From the NCBI RefSeq assembly GCF_003012745.1, contig NZ_PXYK01000004.1, forward strand, positions 1-64,000: a DNA stretch of 64,000 nucleotides. Reading direction: 5' to 3'. Origin of the DNA: Kumtagia ephedrae. Its GTDB lineage: Bacteria > Pseudomonadota > Alphaproteobacteria > Rhizobiales > Rhizobiaceae. A model generated the notes under the pieces. It was not told the DNA's origin. It did no database searches and worked only from the letters and a program-made list of their open reading frames with translations. Shown here piece by piece: positions 37,005-46,473 of this stretch. Numbering within the stretch: the stretch's first letter is position 1; each line of letters begins with the position of its first letter. The position numbers and the translations under genes were made by a program.

Positions 37005-37260
37005 GAAAGGCGTCCGTCCTCCTGCCCAGACATCGGGCACCAACCGAAAATCCGGCCGGCATCCTTCGCCATGTCCCCACTGCGCCGGCCCGTTTCCAAC
37101 GGCTACGCCGTGGCGGGCCTTCAATCGTTGTGATGGTGAATGAAGCGGAGTTTACCCGGCAACTCCAATACAAAAGTTTGGGCCAATCCATACCGTCCCG
37201 GCATCGATTGCACCTCCAGGCCATCAATCTCATTATATGCACGGGGAGCGTGTGCCGCCG

Positions 37261-38160
37261 TCAGCCGGCCGCACCGGCGGTTTGCGCCCGAACCAGATCC
37301 AGGAACCTGTCAAGCGCCGGCAGCCCGTGGGCCGTGCGGTAGACCAGGGCCAGATCCAGCCCGACATCCAGCCCGCGCACCGGAACGAGCGCCAGCCCCT
37401 CCGGCCTGCGCCATTTCTGGCATTCGTTGATGAGAGCGACGCCGAGGCCGGTTGTGACCAGCGCCAGCATCTCGGCCTCGTTGTCGGCCTCGTGCACGAT
37501 GTCGACAGCAACGCCGGCATTGAACAGGCCGCGGTGAAGCTCGTCGTAATAGATCGGGCTCTGACGCCGGTGGAACGAGATCAGCGGCTGTCCGGACAAC
37601 TCCTTCACGTCGACAGCCTGACGGCCGGCCAGGGCCGAGTCCGACTGCACGGCCAGCAGCACCCGGTGGCGCGCGACCGGCAGCGTCGTCAGCAGCGGGT
37701 TGTTCGTCGCCGGATTGTAGAGAAAGCCGGCGTCGATCCGGCCGTCCTGGATGGCTTCCAGCTGGTCCAGCGTCGACATCGACCGCAGCACCAGTTGAAC
37801 GTCCGGGCTCAAGCGCCTGAATCCCATGATCACTTCCGGGATGGTGCCGCTCCATGCCGCGACCTCGATGAAGCCGAGCTTGAGCATTCCCGCCTCGCCG
37901 CGGCTGACGGCCTGCGTCTCGCTCACCGCATGGCCGAGGTCGAGCATGATCTTGCGGCAGTAGTCGAGAAAGGTCCGTCCCGCCGCCGAAAGCCGCACGC
38001 CACGCGGCAGGCGCTCGAACAGCGTCACGCCCAGTTCGGCCTCGAGCATCTGGATCTGGCGGCTCAGCGCCGGCTGGGCGATGTGGATCCGCTCCGAGGC
38101 GCGGCCGAAATGCTCGTCCTCGCCGACGGCGATGAAATATCGAATTTGTCTCAGGTCCAT
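37261..38160 (-). CDS. LysR-family transcriptional regulator
   Basis: The 299-residue protein has the N-terminal helix-turn-helix (about 2-60, RQIRYFIAVGEDEHFGRASERIHIAQPALSRQIQ region) and an effector domain of the CatR/BenM-like branch. It is divergent from the acyl-CoA pathway operon that starts at 38323, with a clear LysR-type dyad 8 bases in front of its own ATG. It therefore probably controls that operon and itself. Its stop faces the GMC/ABC operon, which it could also affect. Confidence 0.92.
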   Translation of the reverse strand: MDLRQIRYFIAVGEDEHFGRASERIHIAQPALSRQIQMLEAELGVTLFERLPRGVRLSAAGRTFLDYCRKIMLDLGHAVSETQAVSRGEAGMLKLGFIEVAAWSGTIPEVIMGFRRLSPDVQLVLRSMSTLDQLEAIQDGRIDAGFLYNPATNNPLLTTLPVARHRVLLAVQSDSALAGRQAVDVKELSGQPLISFHRRQSPIYYDELHRGLFNAGVAVDIVHEADNEAEMLALVTTGLGVALINECQKWRRPEGLALVPVRGLDVGLDLALVYRTAHGLPALDRFLDLVRAQTAGAAG

Positions 38161-38167
38161 GGCGATC

Positions 38168-38184
38168 GATAGCAATCCACTATC
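38168..38184. promoter_or_regulatory. LysR-type box GATAG-N7-CTATC
   Basis: A perfect 5-base dyad with the 7-base spacing typical of LysR recognition sites (T-N11-A core) lies between the divergent LysR and acyl-CoA ligase genes. A second palindrome, CAATAATATTG, lies at 38197-38207 and may be the activation half-site or part of a promoter. Confidence 0.65.
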
Positions 38185-38322
38185 CAAACCGGCAAGCAAT
38201 AATATTGGACCGTCCCCTCCGCCCCCCACTACCCCTTTGGCCAGTTTCAGACGCGCTGTGTCAGTCGCCTCGGGCAGAAGAAGCCGGGTTTCGCTGCGAC
38301 GGAGCGCGAAACGGGATGTCCG

Positions 38323-39939
38323 ATGCATTCTCCATTTCTCGCCTTCGCGGAACGCGCGACGACAAAGCCGGACGCGACGTTTCTGATCGCGCCGGCGAGC
38401 GCTGCCCTGCCTTATGCACCCGAGGGTTTTCGGGTTTCCTACGGCGAGGCGCTCGAATCCGTCGACCGGCTGCGGTCGCGCTTCGCCGATCCCGGCTATG
38501 GGGCTGGCTGCCGCGTTGCATTGCTGCTGGAGAACAGGCCGGACCTGCTCCTTCACTGGCTGGCCCTCAACGCGCTGGGCGTGTCGATCGTGCCGATCAA
38601 CCCGGACCTGCGCCCGGCCGAGCTTGCCTACCAGCTCGACCTCGCCGGCGCCGATCTGCTGGTCACCTACGCCAGGGACGCGCCGGCGCTGCGTGCCTTC
38701 TCCGACCCGCGGGTACGGGTCATCGACACGACCGACGATATCCCGCCGGCCGGCACGCCGGCCGAGCGCCGGTATGGCGAGCCGCAGGACGAATGCGCGC
38801 TGCTGTTCACCTCCGGCAGCACCGGCAAGCCGAAGGGCTGCATGCTCTCCAACAGCTATTTCATGACGCTGGCGGACTGGTACGTGACCCAGGGCGGCAT
38901 AGCCGAGGTCGAGGACGGCCGCGAGGTCGCGCTGACGCCGCTGCCGATGTTCCACATGAACGCGCTCGGCTGCACCGCGCTCGGCATGATCGTCAGGGGT
39001 GGCGCCATCGTGCCGCTCGACCGCTTCCATCCAAAACGCTGGTGGCGGACGGTGAAGGATTCCGAGGCGACGATCGCACATTTCCTCGGCGTCATCCCGG
39101 CGATCCTGCTGCAGCTGCCGGAGACGCCGGAAGAGACCGCGCACAAGGTGAAATTCGCGCTCGGCCCGGGCGTTGACGCCGCCCACAAGATCGAGTTCGA
39201 GCGGCGTTACGGCATCCCAATCGTCGAGGCCTGGGCGATGACGGAGACCGGCGGCCGCGCCACGACTACCACGGCTTGCGACGACTACACGCCCGGCCAG
39301 CGCTGCATCGGCCGGCCGCGCGAAGGCATGGAATACCGGATCGTCGGCGACGACGGTGCACCGGTTATCAGAGGAGAGCCCGGCGAGCTGATTGTGCGGG
39401 CCGAAGGCCCCGACCCGAGGGACGGCTTCTTCAGCGGCTACCTCAAGGAGGAGCAGGCGACCGAGGAGGCATGGACCGACGGCTGGTTCCGCACCGGCGA
39501 TCTCGTCTTCGAGGACGACGCGGGACTGCTCTACTTCTTCGACCGCAAGAAGAGCATCGTGCGCCGCAGCGGCGAGAACATCGCCGTCCTCGAGGTCGAG
39601 GCGGCGCTGACAGGCGACGAGACGCTGAAAGCGGTGGCCGTCACGCCCGTCCCGGACGAATTGCGCGGCGAGGAGGTGTTCGCCTTCTTCGTCACGGCGA
39701 ATGGTCGCCATAGCGATCCCAGGACGACGGCCGAGGAGATCGTCCGCCAGGGCGCGGCGCGCCTCTCCTATCACAAGCTGCCGGGCTACGCCGCCTTCGT
39801 CGACGAGCTGCCGCTCGGCTCGACCCAGAAACTGCAGCGCGGCGAGATCAAGGCGATGGCCGCCGATCTGGTGCGGCAAGGACTGGCCATCGATCTCAGG
39901 GATTTCAAGACGGCGCTGCGCAAGGGCGAAGGGCAATGA
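38323..39939 (+). CDS. AMP-dependent acyl-CoA ligase, first of two
   Basis: The 538-residue adenylate-forming enzyme has the P-loop LLFTSGSTGKPKGC (about 165-178), EAWAMTETGG (A5 motif), GWFRTGDLVFEDDAG (A7/A8) and the C-terminal catalytic Lys in GSTQKLQRGE. It activates a carboxylic acid as the CoA thioester. It heads a seven-gene rightward operon divergent from the LysR regulator. The substrate is unknown; an aromatic or side-chain acid would suit the downstream genes. Confidence 0.9.
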   Translation: MHSPFLAFAERATTKPDATFLIAPASAALPYAPEGFRVSYGEALESVDRLRSRFADPGYGAGCRVALLLENRPDLLLHWLALNALGVSIVPINPDLRPAELAYQLDLAGADLLVTYARDAPALRAFSDPRVRVIDTTDDIPPAGTPAERRYGEPQDECALLFTSGSTGKPKGCMLSNSYFMTLADWYVTQGGIAEVEDGREVALTPLPMFHMNALGCTALGMIVRGGAIVPLDRFHPKRWWRTVKDSEATIAHFLGVIPAILLQLPETPEETAHKVKFALGPGVDAAHKIEFERRYGIPIVEAWAMTETGGRATTTTACDDYTPGQRCIGRPREGMEYRIVGDDGAPVIRGEPGELIVRAEGPDPRDGFFSGYLKEEQATEEAWTDGWFRTGDLVFEDDAGLLYFFDRKKSIVRRSGENIAVLEVEAALTGDETLKAVAVTPVPDELRGEEVFAFFVTANGRHSDPRTTAEEIVRQGAARLSYHKLPGYAAFVDELPLGSTQKLQRGEIKAMAADLVRQGLAIDLRDFKTALRKGEGQ

Positions 39940-39966
39940 GCGCGGCGGACATCCGGATATGAGCCG

Positions 39967-41160
39967 ATGAACGGGACAGGGGCAGCAAAAAGCAAGCGGC
40001 AATCCTACGACGGCGTCGTCGCGACTGTCCCCGTCACCGTGCCCTATCAGCGCTATTCGATCGAGAGCGGCCAGTGGTGGATCGGCCGGGCGCTGCGCGC
40101 CCTCGCCGACGGCGCCGGGATCAGCCATCGCGATTTCGACGGGTTTTCCGTCGCGAGTTTTTCCATCGCGCCGGACAGCGCCGTCGGGCTGACCCAGCAT
40201 TTCGGCTTGTCGCCGCGCTGGCTCGACACGATCCCGATGGGCGGCGTCTCCGGCATCCTGTCGCTGCGGCGCGCGGCCCGCGCCGTGCAGGCGGGCGATG
40301 CCGACATCGTCGCCTGCGTGGCCGGCGACACCAACCATGTCGACACGTTTCGCAAGACGCTGTCGAATTTTTCCCGCTTCGCCCAGGACGCCGTCTATCC
40401 CTACGGCGCCGGCGGCCCCAATGCCAGCTTCGCGCTGATCGCCCGCAACTACATGAAGCAGTTCGGCGCCCGCCGCGAGGATTTCGGCAAGCTGTGCGTC
40501 GCCCAGCGCGACAACGCGCTGCGCAATCCCCACGCGCTGATGAAGAAGCCGCTCACCCTCGACCAGTACCTTGCGGCACGGCCGATCGCCGAGCCGATCC
40601 ACCTGTTCGACTGCGTCATGCCCTGCGCCGGCGCCGAGGCTTTCCTCGTCATGCGCGAGGAGACTGCACGCGCCCTCGCTCTGCCGGCGGCAAAAATCCT
40701 TTCCACCATCGAGCGCCACAATGCCTTCGCCGAGGATCCGATCCAGGTGCGCGGCGGCTGGGCGCAGGACGCGGGCGAGCTCTACGCCATGGCCGGGATC
40801 GCCCCCGCCGACATCGACGTGGTGCAGACCTATGACGACTATCCCGTCATCTCGATGATGCAGTTCGAGGATCTCGGCTTCTGCGAAAAGGGTGAAGGCC
40901 CGGATTTCGTCCGAAAACACAGCTTCACCATAAACGGCAGCTTTCCGCACAACACGTCGGGCGGCCAGCTGTCGGTCGGCCAGGCGGGGGCGGCCGGCGG
41001 CCATCTCGGTATCGTCGAATGCATGCGCCAGGTGATAAAAATAGCCGGACCGACGCAGATCGACGGCGCGCGGATCGGACTGGCGTCGGGCTTCGGCATG
41101 ATCAACTACGACCGCGGCCTCTCCGCCGGCGCCGTGATCTTCGCGGGGGACCGCGCATGA
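39967..41160 (+). CDS. thiolase-fold (SCP2/Ltp2-like) protein lacking catalytic cysteine
   Basis: The 397-residue protein has the thiolase fold of the lipid-transfer branch. Where thiolases carry the nucleophilic Cys it reads PMGGVSGILSLRRA, and the GHP and C-terminal Cys motifs are replaced (NTSGGQLSVGQAGAAGG; GLASGFGMINYDRG). Claisen-type thiolysis is therefore unlikely. Ltp2-type members of this fold are retro-aldolases that work with a DUF35 partner, and the next gene, overlapping by 4 bases, encodes a DUF35 domain. I infer C-C bond cleavage of a 3-hydroxyacyl-CoA, releasing an aldehyde or ketone. Confidence 0.85.
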   Translation: MNGTGAAKSKRQSYDGVVATVPVTVPYQRYSIESGQWWIGRALRALADGAGISHRDFDGFSVASFSIAPDSAVGLTQHFGLSPRWLDTIPMGGVSGILSLRRAARAVQAGDADIVACVAGDTNHVDTFRKTLSNFSRFAQDAVYPYGAGGPNASFALIARNYMKQFGARREDFGKLCVAQRDNALRNPHALMKKPLTLDQYLAARPIAEPIHLFDCVMPCAGAEAFLVMREETARALALPAAKILSTIERHNAFAEDPIQVRGGWAQDAGELYAMAGIAPADIDVVQTYDDYPVISMMQFEDLGFCEKGEGPDFVRKHSFTINGSFPHNTSGGQLSVGQAGAAGGHLGIVECMRQVIKIAGPTQIDGARIGLASGFGMINYDRGLSAGAVIFAGDRA

Positions 41161-42398
41161 GCAAGCCGATCGCCAAGCCGAAGCGCAAGAACCCGCTGGA
41201 GCGCACCCGTGAGCCGCTGCTGCCGCCCGCTCCCCGCAGCCGAACCGCGCACGGCCTGACCCGCGCGGCGGCGGAAGGCCGCTTCGCCATCCAGCGCTGC
41301 GCCGAATGCCACGCCTTCACCTACCCGCCGCGCGACGCCTGCCCGCGCTGCCTGAGCGACCGGCTGCCGTTCGTCGATGCGCCCACCGGCGGCGTGCTGG
41401 CGGCGCTCACCACCGTGCATGTGACGGCCGACAGCTATTTTCGCGAGCGCCTGCCCTGGCGGACCGGGATCGTCACGCTCGACTGCGGCCCGCAGGCGAT
41501 CGCGCACGTCCATGGCGACTGCGCCGAGGGCGAGCGGGTGAACATGTCGCTGCAACTCGACCGCGGCGGCCAGGCCGCGCTGTTCGCAAACCCCATTTCG
41601 AGGACGCCAGACATGCAAGACGATTTGCAATGGCGGGAGATGACCGCCGATCCAAACCAGCGGCGCGTCCTGATCACCGACGGCCGCAATCCTGTCGGCC
41701 AGGCGCTCGCCAAAACCCTGGCGGAGGCCGGCGCGCGCGAGATCTTCGTCGGCGTCGGTGAGCAGTGGAAACCGTTTCCCAACGAAGAGGCGCTGCGGCA
41801 GATCGGCGGCGTCAAAATCGTGCCGCTCGACCTGACCGACGAGCGGTCGGTCGCCGACCTCGCCACCGATATCGGCGCCAAGGTCGACATCCTGATCAAC
41901 ACGACCGACCATATCCGACCAGGACACCTGTTCGATGCGGGCGCCACGCTGCGCATAGGCGAGACGATGGAGCAGACGCTGTTCGGCGCGATGCGGCTCG
42001 CCCGTGCCTTCGCGCCGGTGATGATTGCCCGCGGTGCCGACGGCCGGCATGGCGCCGCCGCCTGGGTGAACCTGCTGTCGGTCCATGCGCTCGCCAACCT
42101 GCCGGCGCTGGGCAGCCTGTCGGTGTCGCATGCCGCCTGCCTGTCGCTGTCGCATTGGCTGCGGGCGGAGCTGGCGCGCGGCGGCGTCAAGCTCATGAAC
42201 GCCTTCTCCGGCCCGCTCGACACCGAATGGTTCCAGACCCTGCCGCCGCCCAAGGTGGCGCCCGCCGCGCTCGCCACAGCGGTGGTCGACGGCCTGCGGC
42301 GCGGGCTGGAGGAGGTCTATGTCGGCGACGTCGCCAACGACATCAAAACCCGCCTGACGGCAAATCCGAAAGCGCTCGAACGGGAGATCGGCCAATGA
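41157..42398 (+). CDS. DUF35 zinc-ribbon/OB-fold protein fused to a degenerate SDR domain
   Basis: The 413-residue protein has a rubredoxin-like zinc ribbon with Cys48, Cys51, Cys62 and Cys65, then an OB fold (about 70-150), which together form DUF35. From about 168 an SDR-like Rossmann domain follows. That domain has lost its key residues. The TGxxxGxG turn reads TDGRNPVG, and the YxxxK site reads LSVSH, with Leu321 for Tyr and His325 for Lys. It probably serves as a binding or scaffolding partner of the thiolase-fold protein, whose stop it overlaps. The next gene also overlaps by 4 bases. Confidence 0.85.
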   Translation: MSKPIAKPKRKNPLERTREPLLPPAPRSRTAHGLTRAAAEGRFAIQRCAECHAFTYPPRDACPRCLSDRLPFVDAPTGGVLAALTTVHVTADSYFRERLPWRTGIVTLDCGPQAIAHVHGDCAEGERVNMSLQLDRGGQAALFANPISRTPDMQDDLQWREMTADPNQRRVLITDGRNPVGQALAKTLAEAGAREIFVGVGEQWKPFPNEEALRQIGGVKIVPLDLTDERSVADLATDIGAKVDILINTTDHIRPGHLFDAGATLRIGETMEQTLFGAMRLARAFAPVMIARGADGRHGAAAWVNLLSVHALANLPALGSLSVSHAACLSLSHWLRAELARGGVKLMNAFSGPLDTEWFQTLPPPKVAPAALATAVVDGLRRGLEEVYVGDVANDIKTRLTANPKALEREIGQ

Positions 42399-43195
42399 CC
42401 GCCGCAGCCGGCCCCGGTCCTACCGACCTGCTCGGAAAGCTCGCCGCTTCGATCGCCGGCGGCGGCGTGAAGCTGGTCGACCTCACCCATACACTCTCCC
42501 CGGACTTCCCGACCATCGTCATGCCGCCGGAGTTCGGGCAATCCGCCCCGTTCCGCATGGAGCGGATATCGCGCTACGACGGCGACGGCCCTGCCTGGTA
42601 CTGGAACAACATCTCCTTCGGCGAGCACACCGGCACGCATTTCGACGCGCCGGTGCACTGGTTCACCGGCAAGGATTTGCCGCTCAACACGGTGGACACG
42701 CTGCCCACCGCCGACATGCTGGCGCCCGCCTGCATCATCGACTGCGCGCGCCAAGCGGCCGAGGACGCCGATTTCCTGCTGACCCGCCAGGATGTGCTCG
42801 ACTGGGAAGCGCGGCACGGCCGTGTCCCGTCGCGCAGCTGGGTGCTCATGCGCACCGACTGGTCGAAGAAGACGGGCCGCGACTACGCCAACCTGACCGA
42901 CGACGGCGCGCACACGCCCGGTCCGGACGCCGAGGCGATACGCTGGCTGGTCGAGGAGCGCGGCATCATCGGCTTCGGCACCGAGACGATCGGCACCGAC
43001 GCCGGCCAGGCAGGGCATTTCGACCCGCCCTACCCCGCCCATCATTTTCTGCACGGTGCCGGCCGCTACGGGCTGCAATGCCTGACCAATCTCGACCTCT
43101 TGCCTCCGGTCGGCGCGCTCGTCTTCGCCGCGCCGCTGAAGATCCTGCACGGCTCGGGCAGCCCGCTAAGGGTCGTCGCGCTGGTCGGCGGCTGA
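42395..43195 (+). CDS. cyclase-family metal hydrolase (kynurenine formamidase/isatin hydrolase type)
   Basis: The 266-residue protein has the cyclase-family metal motif HTGTHFDAPVHW (about 71-82), where His and Asp bind Mn or Zn, plus GTETIGTDAGQAGHFDPPYPAHHFLHG in the C-terminal half (given here as the region about 193-219). Members hydrolyse amides or lactams such as formylkynurenine and isatin. It is coupled to the DUF35-SDR gene (ATGA overlap). An amide, lactam or lactone intermediate in the pathway would explain its presence. Confidence 0.88.
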   Translation: MTAAAGPGPTDLLGKLAASIAGGGVKLVDLTHTLSPDFPTIVMPPEFGQSAPFRMERISRYDGDGPAWYWNNISFGEHTGTHFDAPVHWFTGKDLPLNTVDTLPTADMLAPACIIDCARQAAEDADFLLTRQDVLDWEARHGRVPSRSWVLMRTDWSKKTGRDYANLTDDGAHTPGPDAEAIRWLVEERGIIGFGTETIGTDAGQAGHFDPPYPAHHFLHGAGRYGLQCLTNLDLLPPVGALVFAAPLKILHGSGSPLRVVALVGG

Positions 43196-43246
43196 GCGGC
43201 GGGAGGACAATCGGATGGTGAAGACAATTCGGAAAGGTCGGCAGAC

Positions 43247-44755
43247 ATGAACGCCTACAGCAACGACTTCGCCCTGCTCGGAGAAGCCAGCCGGGCGTTC
43301 CTCGCGCAGGAGCACCAATTGCGGATCGGCGGAAAACCCGTCGCCTCCACCGGCGACGCAACCGTGGCGCTGATCGATCCGAGCTCGGGCAAAGAGGTCG
43401 GCCGTGTGCCGGAAGCCAGCGCGGCGGATGTCGACGCCGCCGTGCTCGCGGCGCGCGCGGCGCTGGAAAGCGGGCCGTGGCCGCGCATGCGCCCCTATGA
43501 GCGCGCCCACGCCATGGCGAAGCTCGCCGAGCTGATCGAGCAGAACGGCCGCGAGCTGGCCGAGCTGGAGACGGTGAACAGCGGCCGGCTGATCGGCGCC
43601 ACGAAACTCATCGACGTCGAATTCTCCGCCCATGTCCTGCGCTACATGTCGGGTTGGGCGACCAAGATCGAGGGGCGCACCGTCGACATCTCCGCCCCCT
43701 ACATCCCCTCCGGCGAGTTCTTCTCCTTCACCACCCGCGAGCCCGTCGGCGTGGTCGCCGGCATCGTGCCGTGGAACGTGCCGCTCTGCCAGGCGGTGTG
43801 GAAGCTGGCGCCGGCACTGGCGGCCGGCTGCACCGTTGTGCTGAAGCCGGCCGAACCGACGCCGCTGACCGCGCTGCGGCTGGCGGATCTCGCGCTGGAG
43901 GCAGGATTCCCCGCCGGCGTCGTCAATGTCGTCACCGGCTCCGGCGCGGGCACCGGGGCGCATCTCGTCAGCCATCCCGGCATCGACAAGATCTCCTTCA
44001 CCGGCTCGACCGCCACCGGCAGGCTGATCGCCGCGAGAGCGGCGGTGGCGTTCAAGACATACAATCTCGAGCTCGGCGGAAAGTCGCCGGTCGTCATCAT
44101 GCAGGATGCCGACCTCGACAAGGCGATCCCCGCCGCCGCCTGGGCGATCTTCGCCAATCACGGCCAGAACTGCTGCGCCGGCTCGCGCCTCTACGTGCAC
44201 CGCTCCATATTCGACAAGGTCATCGAAGGCGTCGCCGAGATCGCCCGGTCGATCCGGCTGGGGCCCGGGCTCGACCCCGACACCCAGATGGGACCGCTGG
44301 TCAGCAAGGCGCAGCAGGAACGGGTGCTGGGTTACATCGAGGCCGGCAGGCGCGACGGCGCCACCGTGCTGACCGGCGGCGAGGCCCTCGACCATCCGGG
44401 CAGCTATGTGCGTCCGACCGTGCTGGTCGACACGACGCAGGCCATGAGCGTGGTGCAGGAGGAAATCTTCGGCCCGGTGCTGGTGGCGTCGCGCTTCGCC
44501 GACGAGGCCGAGGCGCTGAACCTCGCCAACGATTCCCGATACGGCCTCGGCGCCAGCGTCTGGACCCGCGACATCAGCCGCGTCCACCGCTTCATCAGGG
44601 GTTTCAAGGCCGGCAACGTCTGGGTCAACGTCCACAACGTGCTCGACGCGGCCCTGCCCTTCGGCGGCACCAAGAATTCCGGCGTCGGCCACGATCTCGG
44701 CGAGCAGTCGGTGCTCGACCACACCAGGATCAAGGCCGCGGTCATCAGCCTGTAG
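43247..44755 (+). CDS. aldehyde dehydrogenase, first of two
   Basis: The 502-residue NAD(P)-dependent enzyme has the NAD-binding FTGSTATGRLIA block, the general-base Glu in LELGGKSP and the nucleophile Cys in GQNCCAGSRLYV. It oxidises an aldehyde to the acid. It lies 51 bases after the cyclase gene and 10 bases before the second acyl-CoA ligase, so an aldehyde released by the upstream C-C lyase candidate could be oxidised here and then activated with CoA. Confidence 0.92.
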   Translation: MNAYSNDFALLGEASRAFLAQEHQLRIGGKPVASTGDATVALIDPSSGKEVGRVPEASAADVDAAVLAARAALESGPWPRMRPYERAHAMAKLAELIEQNGRELAELETVNSGRLIGATKLIDVEFSAHVLRYMSGWATKIEGRTVDISAPYIPSGEFFSFTTREPVGVVAGIVPWNVPLCQAVWKLAPALAAGCTVVLKPAEPTPLTALRLADLALEAGFPAGVVNVVTGSGAGTGAHLVSHPGIDKISFTGSTATGRLIAARAAVAFKTYNLELGGKSPVVIMQDADLDKAIPAAAWAIFANHGQNCCAGSRLYVHRSIFDKVIEGVAEIARSIRLGPGLDPDTQMGPLVSKAQQERVLGYIEAGRRDGATVLTGGEALDHPGSYVRPTVLVDTTQAMSVVQEEIFGPVLVASRFADEAEALNLANDSRYGLGASVWTRDISRVHRFIRGFKAGNVWVNVHNVLDAALPFGGTKNSGVGHDLGEQSVLDHTRIKAAVISL

Positions 44756-44765
44756 GAGCGCCGGG

Positions 44766-46400
44766 ATGCCGGAAGCGCAGCGCATAGCCCCCGCACATAC
44801 CGAGCCGGCCGCATCGCTCCCTGCCCGGTTTCCGGCGCACCGGCGCTGCCTGGCCGAGGTTCTGGAAGCGCAGGCGCGCACTTTCGGATCGCGGATGCTG
44901 TTCGCCTTCGAGGACTCGTCCTGGACCTATCTCGAGATGCGCGACAGGGCGGCGCGCGCCGGCGCACTCCTGGCGTCGGCCGGCATCGGCCATGGCGACC
45001 GGGTGGCGATCTTCTGCTCGAACCGCCCGGAATTCCTGGAGCTGTTCCTCGGCTGCGGCTGGATCGGCGCGGTGCTGGTGCCGATCAACACCGCGGCGCG
45101 CGGTCCGCAGCTGCGCCACGTCCTCGGCAATTGCGGCGCCAGGCTGCTGATCGTCGAAGCGGAGCTTTCGGCCGCCTTCAGCGACTGCGCGGCCGAGCTG
45201 GCGACCATGCCGGCGATCTGGCTCATCGGCGGCAAGCCTGGGACAAAGGTTGGAGAAAGCCCGGCCGAGCCGATGCCGCCCTATCCGCCCACGCCGGCGC
45301 AGCCGGCCGGCAAGCCGAGCGATACGCTCGCTATCCTCTACACATCGGGAACGACCGGGCCGGCGAAAGGCGTGTGCTGTCCGCAGGCGCAGTTCTTCTG
45401 GTGGGGAGTCAACACGGCGCGCGGCCTGGGCATCCGCGACGGCGACGTGCTGTTCACCACCCTGCCGCTCTTCCACACCAATGCGCTCAACTGCTTCTGG
45501 CAGGCGCTGCTGACAGGTTCCACCTACGTGCTGGAGCGGAAATTCTCGGCCTCCGCCTTCTGGGCATCCGCCGCAAAACACGAGGCGACCGTCGGCTACC
45601 TGCTCGGCGCCATGGCGGCGATCCTGCTCAGCCGGCCGGCCGAAACCGCCGACCGCTCGCATCGAATGCGGGTGGCGCTCGGCGGCGGCGTTCCCGGCCG
45701 CTTCCACCAACCCTTCTTCGACCGTTTCGGCGTACCGCTGCTCGACGCCTACGGCTCGACCGAGACCAATTTCGTCTTCGCCGGCGACATCCCGTCGAAA
45801 CATCCGGGCACCATGGGCCATCTGGTCGACGGTTTTCAGGCCCGCATCGTCGACGAGGACGACGTCGAGGTCGGCGACGGCCAGTCCGGCGAGCTGGTGC
45901 TCAGGGCGGACGAGCCATTCGCCTTCGCCACCGGCTATTTCGGCATGCCGGAGAAGACGGTCGAAGCCTGGCGCAATCTGTGGTTCCACACCGGCGACCG
46001 CGTCGCGCGCGATGCCGACGGCACCTTCCGCTTCATCGACCGCATGAAGGACGCCATCCGCCGCCGCGGCGAGAATGTTTCGTCCTGGGAGGTCGAGCAG
46101 GTGCTGCTGTCGCATCCGGCGGTCGCGTCCTGCGCCGTCTATGCGGTGCCGTCGGAACTCGGCGAGGACGAGGTGATGGCCGCGGTCATCCAGGCTCCCG
46201 GCAAACGTACCGACCCCGTTGCGCTGCTCGACTTCTGCGCCGGGCGCCTCGCCTATTTCGCGGTGCCGCGCTACCTCGACTTTGTCGACGCCCTGCCGCT
46301 CACCGAAAACGGCAAGATCCGCAAGACCGTGCTGCGGCAGGCCGGCATCACCACAAGCGCCTGGGACCGGGAGCGCGTCGGCTACAAGCTGCGGCGCTGA
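44766..46400 (+). CDS. AMP-dependent acyl-CoA ligase, second of two
   Basis: The 544-residue enzyme has the P-loop LYTSGTTGPAKGV, YGSTETNFVF (A5), WFHTGDRVARDADG and the C-terminal catalytic Lys in TENGKIRK. It resembles crotonobetaine/carnitine-type or short aromatic acid ligases. It is only distantly similar to the ligase at 38323, so the two are not a recent duplication. It sits between two aldehyde dehydrogenase genes. Confidence 0.9.
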   Translation: MPEAQRIAPAHTEPAASLPARFPAHRRCLAEVLEAQARTFGSRMLFAFEDSSWTYLEMRDRAARAGALLASAGIGHGDRVAIFCSNRPEFLELFLGCGWIGAVLVPINTAARGPQLRHVLGNCGARLLIVEAELSAAFSDCAAELATMPAIWLIGGKPGTKVGESPAEPMPPYPPTPAQPAGKPSDTLAILYTSGTTGPAKGVCCPQAQFFWWGVNTARGLGIRDGDVLFTTLPLFHTNALNCFWQALLTGSTYVLERKFSASAFWASAAKHEATVGYLLGAMAAILLSRPAETADRSHRMRVALGGGVPGRFHQPFFDRFGVPLLDAYGSTETNFVFAGDIPSKHPGTMGHLVDGFQARIVDEDDVEVGDGQSGELVLRADEPFAFATGYFGMPEKTVEAWRNLWFHTGDRVARDADGTFRFIDRMKDAIRRRGENVSSWEVEQVLLSHPAVASCAVYAVPSELGEDEVMAAVIQAPGKRTDPVALLDFCAGRLAYFAVPRYLDFVDALPLTENGKIRKTVLRQAGITTSAWDRERVGYKLRR

Positions 46401-46473
46401 CGGCGCCGGCGCATATGGAATTTCGTGCGCAACCAGCGGTTTATGGCGCCACGTTAAGAGACCGGAGGAAGAC

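Noticed and set aside
37261-41004. A 1,247-codon open frame on the minus strand running from the LysR gene through the region of the acyl-CoA ligase and thiolase genes
   Set aside because: Only the first 900 bases (LysR) look like a protein. The remainder is Arg-, Ala- and Gly-rich low-complexity translation opposite two well-recognised plus-strand genes, a common result of high GC in the third codon position.
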